Of a stretch of 64,000 nt of DNA, positions 56,549 to 64,000 are shown piece after piece. Every line of letters starts with the position of its first letter. Within the stretch, counting starts at the first letter, position 1. Source of the DNA: Pelobates cultripes. Its lineage: Eukaryota > Chordata > Amphibia > Anura > Pelobatidae. Below the pieces are notes generated by a model that was not told the origin of the DNA, did no database searches, and saw only the letters and a list, made by a program, of their open reading frames with translations. The translations under genes and the position numbers were made by a program. The stretch is taken from contig OW240914.1 in assembly GCA_933207985.1 (NCBI GenBank), forward strand, positions 284,012,236-284,076,235, read 5' to 3'.

Positions 56549-58985
56549 ACCATTCTTCTTAGCTTACCATTTTCCTTGATTATATGTTTCTTGGCTTCAA
56601 CTAGACCCACTAAAATAAGTTCTTACAAAGTTTGAAGAATGTTTCATTATTTTTCCTAACTATATGACTTTACTACTATATGGAGATAAGAGTTTTCCAT
56701 TCATTCAAATAATATGGACGATAGGGAATATCTTATCCTCTGGCACCAAACTATATATATCGATGTACACTGCAAGAATGCAGTAAAACATGTGGAGATA
56801 AGTTTGAAATATCCCAGACATGACGGATGCAAATATATTCAGACTAGCGTGCAGAGCACTGATATATGTTAAAAAGTAACTGCTGTCTGTGTAAGACAGA
56901 TCACAGAACTATTGTTAATCTCTGTTCTCATATTCCCTGTAATATTTGCATATTTTGTGTAGGTGGTTTTGTTAGTTTTGTATATAGTTTTTTTATGACC
57001 TTGGTGTGAGGTGTCTTTAGAATGTTAACATGACACTAAAGTGAAGCTACTAGAGTCAATACATTTTGTTTTTAAATCAAATTTAAGAAATGTTCATGTC
57101 GTATGAAAAATTTCTATGCACTACTACACATCACCCTTATATTCTTCATGTATAGGTTATTTATTGTTACACATTGTTTTTCATTAAGAATAATAACAGT
57201 TTTGAATAGATTTATGCACCTCAAAAAAATATTGTGTTCACCAATGTCCGAAAATAAAAATAAAAATTGGATGGTTGAATTTCGGGCATATGGCAGTTTG
57301 GCTCGTCCAAATTTTGTTAATGAAAAGATTCAGGAAAATGAATCAGACAAACCAAAAATAAACCAATCAGTGTACTGCCAAATAAATGTATAGTATAACT
57401 ATTATGTAAATATTTGAAAAAAAACACTGATATGTGCATAGCTCAGCATTTTAGTTAACTTTAATACGTTTATAAGAATGTATTTACTGTCATCACTAAG
57501 AGGCTTTTTTGAAACAAAGTACCTAGAAGTATGTTTGAGAAATATACTTTGTGGTCAAAAGATTTTATGTCAGGAAGATGAGTCAGACCTGCTGATTTCA
57601 TGCTTTATATTTGGTGTGGTTAATTGTCTAGTGATTTAGTTTGATAAAGACCACACTGGTCGAAACGTTGTTTTGCACATTCTGGTAACAATAAATTGCC
57701 TGAAATTGAACCTTTGGAGTGTCCTTATCCTTTCTTTTGAAGTATTACATTTGGATTTGGTGCTGAACCCAGATCTGGTTGCACCCTGGTTCTAAGGTTG
57801 CAGGATTGAGAGCAGTTCCTGTGTTACATTGAGAACATTTGATTTAGTGCCATGTCACAAATAATAGTGTCTTCCATAGACACAAATGAGGGAAAGCTCT
57901 CATGTTAAAATTTCCTTTATAAAAGGTGGTCCAGGCAGATTGGGTTACAAAACTGGTTAATAAATAAGTAGTAGGCACTAATATTTTTCAAGTAGTGGAC
58001 TTTAATAAGAACGTCCACGCAACTGTGACAAAGTTTGACAAAGGTCACATTGGGTGGTCAAAACATTGCCACGGTTGCATGACTTAAAATATCTTGAGTG
58101 TCTGAAACTTAATTTTTTTACCAGTGATATTATTGGTTTTGCCACCCTACCAGCTTGGAACTCCTACTTTATAACCAAAATTATAAAGAAACATTTTCTG
58201 TCTCTACAACTGTTTTACCGCTAATATAGGGGCATCACTATGAGGCTTGTTTTTTTAAACAATATGGCCAGCAGTAATATAAAATATAATTCTATATATT
58301 TATTGTTCAATTCTTTAGTTTAATTGGTAGAAAGAAATTATTGATTCAGTACCTTTTCCCTAATTCTGAACTCTTTGGCCTAAGGATAAATAGCTGGCAT
58401 CAGTTATAAATGTATGCAAAATAAGTTTATTAAACTAGACCAACAAAACATAAAATGTCAGTATTTATTTGCTGTTCCCATACATGACATTGGGTTATTC
58501 CATGTTTCTTACACCAAATAAAGGTTTACCAATATCAACCTGCAACTCCGACAGGACCGTCTTTTCCTTTATATGGAAGACTTGGCGCCACTCAGCAACT
58601 TTTTTTGTAAAGTCAAGAACATGAGCCAATTTGGAAAGACCAGCAGATTTCATGCTTTTTATGTGCTCTTGTTAAAAGTCCAGTAAAAGGTAGATTTGTT
58701 GGTCTTTAGCGAACGTTTGAGTTAGCAGCATGTCACTAATAATACACATCCATTAACTTTATTTTATGACCGTTTATATTTAATGTCTGACTTCAAATAG
58801 CTTCAGTTTATTTATAAGCTAGAATACGGTCTTTTATGCTGCAGCTGCCCAATAATGGGAATACTTGTCAACGTAGCTGAAAGTCAATCAAATCACAACG
58901 GAGCAGTTTAAAGAAACATTGGTATTGCACTGTGCAGATGAAAATACCTTCTCAAAAATGTTTTATATCTGACTAATTCAAGAAT
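56549..58985. other. Gene-free, AT-rich stretch
   Basis: No coding frame is supported. 57640-57720 (ACCACACTGGTCGAAACGTT) and 58020-58080 (AAAGGTCACATTGGGTGGTC) resemble one another and may belong to one unclassified repeat family. 58800-58950 is non-repetitive sequence of unknown role. Confidence 0.3.
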
Positions 58986-59850
58986 AATTAGAATACAATA
59001 TCTAACCAGACAAGTTGGATGTACTGAAACAGAGGGGTTGAGGACCCTGCTCAATTAGCTTACATGCTAGAGGGAGTGGGGTATAGTGACACAAAAGTTA
59101 AGGGTAGGAGTAGAGAAGTAGATTGGTAGAATAGTATTCACTGAAGACTTTGTGTGCTTTTTAATGACAGTAGCAGGAAACATTTTAATTGACACACTTT
59201 TGTGAAGAAGTGAGTTTTCAATGATTTTTTTAAGGAGTAAACACCAGGTGAGCATCTAGCAGAGAAAGGAAGGAAATTGTGCAGCTATAGAGAAGTCTTG
59301 AAGGCGAGCATCAGAGGTGGGAGTACGAACAGAGGATAGATGTAGGTCTTCGGCAGAGGGTAGGGGCCTAGGAAGGACATGCTTGTGTATTAGGGAGGAT
59401 AGGGATTTTGAGATTTGTATGAAAGAATCAGAATTTTGTATTGAGCCCTATATCTTACGGGAAGCCAATGCAGGTACTGACAGAGGAATGAGGAGTGGGA
59501 GGTGCGAGTGGACTGGAAGAGGAGCATTCATAATAAGGCGAGAGAGGACAGTGATATGGAGCAGCACCTTAGTCGCAACTGGCGTTAAGTAGGGGCAAAT
59601 GCGCAAAATGTTTTTGAGATGGAAGAGACAGGATTTGGCGACTGACTGGATATGAGGGGTGATGGAGAGGTCAGAGTCAAAGAGAACACCAAGACAGTGA
59701 GCCTGCGTGGTGGAACTGATAGTAGGGACGTTCATATGTAAGGAGACAGAAACAGAAGTAGCAACATTTGAGGGAGGAAAAACCAGAAAGTCTCTTTTGG
59801 ACAGGTTAGTTTAAAATAATGGTCAGCCATCCAGTTAGAAATAGAAGAGA
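58986..59850 (-). pseudogene. CR1/L2-group LINE, 3' fragment with RT C-terminal relic
   Basis: On the minus strand, 59735-59448 encodes LGVLFDSDLSITPHIQSVAK, then FHLKNILRICPYLTP and VLSRLIMN, the RT thumb-region blocks of CR1/L2-group LINEs. Downstream (59440-59280) the frame is broken but WLP, ILSYKS and HKHVL-type remnants persist. A 3' region with CATGTAAGCTAATTGAGCAG follows near 59070-59040. Upstream, around 59800, LSKRDFLVFPP continues the RT in a broken frame. This is the same family as the fragment at 26545-26995. Confidence 0.75.
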
Positions 59851-60627
59851 GGCTGATAAGACTGTATATTATGTATAAGGATAAGTGTGTATGTTAAAGC
59901 AGCGTGTATGCAAAGGTGTGTGTATATGTAAAAAGAAGTAAGTGCTAGTGCAACTGTTTTCTATTTTGAAATTGCATTGCAGGTACTGAGGTCAACAACA
60001 TAAACCTAACATGGATCACTGCCCAAAAAATATGATAACTCTTTTAAAGCATTGCCTTTAAACTAAAATACTTCTCTTCTGGCAAATCCCTAGTCTTTGA
60101 GTATCCTTGAGTGATATCCATATTCATAAGTAAATAACAAATATTAACACACCAAATTAGAATATCCAACACTTGTATGTATGTGTAATATAAGAAAAGT
60201 GAAGAATCGTAATAAAAAATATTGAATGCTAAAGCCCAATTGTAAAAAAAGTCTTGAAAAAAATGGGAGCTATTAATCGCCATAACGGTTTAGAGCTCCA
60301 GCAGCCTTCCGATACTCACCTCCGCCACGATTTGCTTCGGGGGAACTGCCTGACAGCTCAGGCAGTTCCCCCCTGCTGAATCAGGCCCCTGGGGGACATG
60401 TGAATGCTCTCACAGAGCCATCACATGGTCGCAATAGGCATCTGGGCTCTCAAGCAGTCCCCCTGCTGCAGTAAAATGTAAAAAATAAAAAATTAGAAAT
60501 GTAGGAATAAATATATATATATATATATGATATATACATATATTATATATGTCTGCAAAAGTAGACAACCCAATGTATTACAGATGGGGTATGTCCAGTC
60601 TTTTATAGTAGCCACTTCTTTTATAGT
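59851..60627. other. Gene-free stretch with MITE-like fragments
   Basis: 60549-60620 (AAAAGTAGACAACCCAATGT, GGTATGTCCAGTCTTTTAT) is a fragment of the TTAACCC-type family seen at 24984 and 38130. A strong hairpin at 60339-60372 is listed separately. A TA run lies at 60510-60528. Confidence 0.4.
60339..60372. other. Perfect 15-bp hairpin
   Basis: GGGGGAACTGCCTGA is followed by loop CAGC and its exact reverse complement, in a GC-rich patch. It is probably the core of a TTAACCC-type MITE fragment, not a terminator. Confidence 0.7.
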
Positions 60628-61181
60628 AGTCATAAATAGTGGCTAAAGTTAGCGTTAATATGTATATATCTTATTTATACAAAACGATGGGAGTTTTGCA
60701 CTCCAGCTCTCCTCCAAATCTTGGCCCGGTGCTCAGCTGCACACAAATACAGTCTTCAAAAAGAAAGCCAGCACTCAAGGACTTCAATGTGAAAAAATAG
60801 GCATTTAATCCAAGTGGTCAACGTTTCAGTTCACAACTGTGAACTTTCCGGTGTCTTTTGTTTTTTCAGGTCCAATCTTTAGATCTCACTCTGGCTAATT
60901 CACTAGTCATAAATAGTGGCTAAAGTTAGCGTTAATATGTATATATCTTATATATACAAAACTATGGGAGTTTTGCACTCCAGCTCTCCTCCAAATCTTG
61001 GCCCGGTGCTCAGCTGCACACAAATACAGTCTCCAAAAAGAAAGCCAGCACTCAAGGACTTCAATGTGAAAAAATAGGCATTTAATCCAAGTGGTCAACG
61101 TTTCAGTTCACAACTGTGAACTTTCCGGTGTCTTTTGTTTTTTCAGGTCCAATCTTTAGATCTCACTCTGGCTAATTCACT
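60628..61181 (-). repeat. Recent 277-bp tandem duplication
   Basis: 60628-60904 and 60905-61181 are copies of the same 277 bases, starting AGTCATAAATAGTGGC and ending CTGGCTAATTCACT. By eye they differ at only about three positions, in CTTAT(T/A)TATAC, AAAAC(G/T)ATGG and AGTCT(T/C)CAAA. The unit includes a dispersed repeat also found at 44771-44970 in the other orientation. Confidence 0.9.
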
Positions 61182-61371
61182 TGTTAAGTGTGAAGTCTGA
61201 AGTGTGAATCACCAGGAGCGCAAGATCAATTGTGAAGTGTGACTCGTCAGGAGATCAAAATCAATTCAACATGAATTTAACATTTTCGGTCAAAATGGAC
61301 TGGAATGAAACCGTAACTGAATTGAACAATTTAAATTCACCTTTGAACTATTGACACTTTATTAAATAGCC
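61182..61371. repeat. Fragment of a foldback MITE family
   Basis: GAATTTAACATTTTCGGTCA and GACACTTTATTAAATAGCCC resemble the ends and body of the 33739 and 36442 elements. Confidence 0.35.
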
Positions 61372-61498
61372 CAGGGTCAGGCAACCTTTGTCACTGTGGA
61401 CTACATATTCCATAATGCTCTTACAGCCATATTGCATACAAGGCATCAGGGGAGATGTAGTCCAGAAGATTTGGAGTGCCGAAGGCTGCATACTCCTG
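61372..61498. mobile_element. hAT-like short MITE
   Basis: It starts CAGGGTCAGGCAACCTTTG and ends GGCTGCATACTCCTG, imperfect inverted repeats. Internal GTGGACTACATATTCCATAA faces GATGTAGTCCAGAAG. The termini resemble the CAGGGGTCGGCAACC ends of hAT elements. No clear 8-bp duplication was found. Confidence 0.55.
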
Positions 61499-62881
61499 AG
61501 TCTATAGGAGTTTTCTGAATTTCCTCTGTAGCACTGTATGACACTTATACTTGGGGTTAAAATTCAAACTTCTGTTAATGTTTTTATATATTTACATATC
61601 TATAATCAGAGGAAAAAGTATATGGTTATCTGGTCTAGCTCCAGTGTGATAAACATTATCATACTTGTGTTTTCACTTTGGAACCCAACACATTTTTTTT
61701 ATTAAAAAAAAAAAAAACAAAGAAAAAAGTTAATTGCGCACTATCCCAAATCCATATGCATATTTAAATAACTGTTTTTTTAGCATCACTCCATTGGCCA
61801 TTAAAGTGTAAGCTCACCTGCCACGTCAAGGTAAAACCTCTTAGGTGTATCCTACGCTAACAATTTACCTGCTGCCCAAGAGTACTGAGAGTCTGAGGGC
61901 AGGGCTTAACTTTGTATATTATTTACATTGCTATTATGAATCTTCTAACAATGTCAGTGAATTCAATTTTCTTTCTTTTTTTTTTCTTTTGAAAACACTT
62001 GATTTTCGGGCAATCTCCAGATCAAAGCTATATGTTCAATTACTGAAACCAGTAACTAAAATACATGATTTGTATCCTGATCTAATTAAATATAAATAGA
62101 GAGTAAAGGATATGCAGGGCATGATCACAAATGATGATGACTGCGTGACATTCACCTTGTCATTTTAAACCACATTTGCATGACGTCAAGTGCTCTATAA
62201 TGGGAAACATCTTCAAATCGTAGACTAGGATCATATAATCCTAGAACGCAGTTACCAACGTCCTCAGATTTGAAATATTTTTTGTCTCCTACATCTTTGC
62301 AAATCATAAGTTTATTCTGATGTTATCCATACTGAACATAGCTTTGGGCATTTTATTTCTGCGATCACCCAACCCTTATTATGTCATGTTGCAGGTATGA
62401 GTGAATCTAATCCAGTTTCACCGTTGAAGCAAACAGTTATTGAAGTGCAGGCCTGTGAAATGTGTATTAGCTCTGGCAATAGAATTAAGCTATGAACGAT
62501 ATCAGTACACTGGATCAGTAGGCTTTCTTTTGTTTAGATTCAAGAACAAAACAAGATGTTTCCTCTGGAATTTGGAGGTCCTTTCTTATAACTTCGCCAG
62601 GTTCCTAATATAGTCGTAAGATCGCCTGCATCTGAGTAGTGAGAGAACCACTTTGTGTAAATATTTGGACAAGTCTGGTCAAATTATAAGCAAATTTAAT
62701 GTCAAAGCCTGCTCAGGGAATATGTTAGAGATACAATTGCTTCAGAAGCCAGCATTGCTATTTTTATTGCAATTAATTTGTTCATCTAGTTTATTGTTTT
62801 GTCTTCCTCACATCGAATTTCTTTATGGAAAAAAATAATCTGTCACTGACATTCTGTAACAGGATAGATAAATCTATAGAT

Positions 62882-62912
<31 letters not shown>

Positions 62913-63080
62913 GAATATAATTAACCCATTAATGACAGGTGTTTAACAAATATATTGGCCAAGTATTGGGGAAACCAGGGTGCAAGATTTCTTTTGTGCC
63001 GTGTGGTTATAGCCCTTTGTCTTGTGCATGCTTCTTAACCACCCTCTTGCTCATTGTGTGCCTTTTAACCCATTCTAACA
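61499..63080. other. Gene-free stretch
   Basis: No supported coding frame. A GATA microsatellite lies at about 62887-62912. 62340-62520 is non-repetitive sequence with no assigned role. Confidence 0.35.
62887..62912. repeat. GATA microsatellite
   Basis: Six to seven GATA units, preceded by imperfect ones. Confidence 0.9.
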
Positions 63081-63113
63081 TGCTAAAGAGGAGACAGGAA
63101 TTACCATCCTCAT

Positions 63114-63700
63114 TTGTATAAGTTTGGAGTGTCTGGGAGATGTAATGTTTGTGCTGTGCTGGAGGACTCAAAGCTGCAGCGAAATCTAAGGCTCCGCGGA
63201 GTTCCTGAAGACATCACAGAAGCGAAGGTGCCTCACTGTCTTCGAAGACTAGTAAGCTCTATGCTCTCAACTTCCAAGGCTAAAGCCATACAGTTTCCCT
63301 AAGGGTCCCTAAGCAATCCAAAGCTCCAGCCGAGGTTCCAGTTGCTTCAAAGCAAACAGCTTATACAAGCTTGCAGTCGTGACTCACCTACCTACCATTT
63401 TGAAGGCTCAGACCTATCCTTCTTTAACAACCTTCCCAGGCCTACAATGCTCTGGAGACACTCCTTGTAAATGGTCACTAAGATGCTGAGAGATAAAGGA
63501 ATCAGATACCGCTGGAGCCCGGGACGAAAGTTGTCGGTGAGAAGTGAATTTACCTCACACATATTTTGGAAGCAGAGCGATTTTTCAAGGCATTGAACTT
63601 ACCCGTACCGATAACATACAGAGACTCGAAGCAACCACTTCTACCGAATCTCCAACTCCACCATGGAACGTGGATCACATCCGGCCATTGTAGCAGTGAC
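63114..63700 (+). pseudogene. L1/Tx1-type LINE ORF1 relic (RRM and C-terminal domain)
   Basis: The first frame (63114-63302) gives LEDSKLQRNLRLRGVPEDIT followed by RRLVSSML, the usual link from coiled coil to RRM in L1-type ORF1 proteins. After a frame change the relic continues with RVPKQSKAPAEVP, FQLLQSKQLIQA, then FEGSDLSFFNNLPRPTMLWR, a stop, and DKGIRYRWSPGRKLSV. It ends with AERFFKALNLPVPI (63570-63613), the ORF1 C-terminal domain. Several frameshifts and stops make it a pseudogene. ORF1 proteins bind RNA and act as chaperones in L1 transposition. The upstream coiled coil is missing or unrecognisable. Any ORF2 would lie beyond the window. Confidence 0.75.
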
Positions 63701-64000
63701 ACGGCCATCCACAGACACCTGAGACATGTTGTCTGTGGTGATGTGCACCCACCTACTGCTCCAAATGTTGTTAAACTGTTAGAGCTAGAGATAGCCCCAA
63801 CTATCTATGATAGTTTTGAGCTAATTTCATTACGTTATTTTCCATTTTATGTTGCCCACAGACAGAGGATCTCACACCTATACCTGTGTGTATAACCCAG
63901 ACATGCTACAACAAAAATATAAAAGAAAAAAAAAGAATGTGATTACTAAAGTCTGAAGAAGAGTAGCATGGCATCACCAAGAAGGGGCAGCTTCAGATAG
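63701..64000. other. Probable continuation of the L1-type relic, no recognised domain
   Basis: The sense frame to 63895 continues without motif after the ORF1 C-terminal block. It probably represents the end of ORF1 and the inter-ORF region. No ORF2 endonuclease motif is visible before the window ends. Confidence 0.35.

Noticed and set aside
60339..60372. Hairpin followed by T/C-rich bases, as in a bacterial terminator
   Set aside because: The context is vertebrate nuclear DNA and the hairpin lies within a MITE-like fragment.

Overview
This is a vertebrate nuclear window, most likely from a frog or toad. The sequence is AT-rich and almost free of host genes. It holds many TTAA-flanked elements with TTAAAGG termini, which match the T2 family of MITEs described in Xenopus, together with CR1/L2-group, L1/Tx1-type, Tc1/mariner and hAT elements. 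I found no host protein-coding exon, tRNA, rRNA or CRISPR array that I could defend. The organism assignment is an inference from repeat content only.

Layout. 1-640 is the 3' part of a dead Tc1 (DD34E) transposon. 1128-5418 is a T2-type MITE split by a nearly complete antisense CR1/L2-group LINE (about 1501-5370). The LINE encodes an N-terminal 2A-like motif, an APE endonuclease and a reverse transcriptase, and it is broken by one frameshift and one in-frame stop. 7258-7538 is a palindromic hAT-type MITE with a perfect 8-bp target duplication. 8086-8854 is a T2 MITE with a second hAT MITE nested in it. 9.9-12 kb holds several inverted-repeat structures, one of them LTR-like. 14.5-16.5 kb is a cluster of TG-rich and higher-order minisatellites, followed by a polypyrimidine tract at 18.2-18.7 kb. 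20-44 kb alternates AT-rich unique sequence with MITEs (T2 type, TTAACCCC type, foldback types) and a LINE fragment at 26.5-27.0 kb. 45018-46580 is a full-length Tc1/mariner element of the DD37E type with an uninterrupted 338-residue transposase and two transposase-site-like motifs at each end. 46.6-64 kb holds more MITEs, an antisense LINE fragment (about 59.0-59.85 kb), a 277-bp tandem duplication (60628-61181), and an L1/Tx1-type ORF1 relic at the right edge.

The functional content is therefore mobile DNA. The two elements most worth following are the DD37E transposon, whose coding frame is intact, and the LINE, where a ribosome-skipping 2A-like sequence sits directly after a signal-peptide-like hydrophobic stretch and just before the endonuclease. 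Much of the rest is a record of nested insertion: LINE into T2 MITE, hAT MITE into T2 MITE, T2 MITE into another foldback MITE, and Tc1/mariner into a TA microsatellite.
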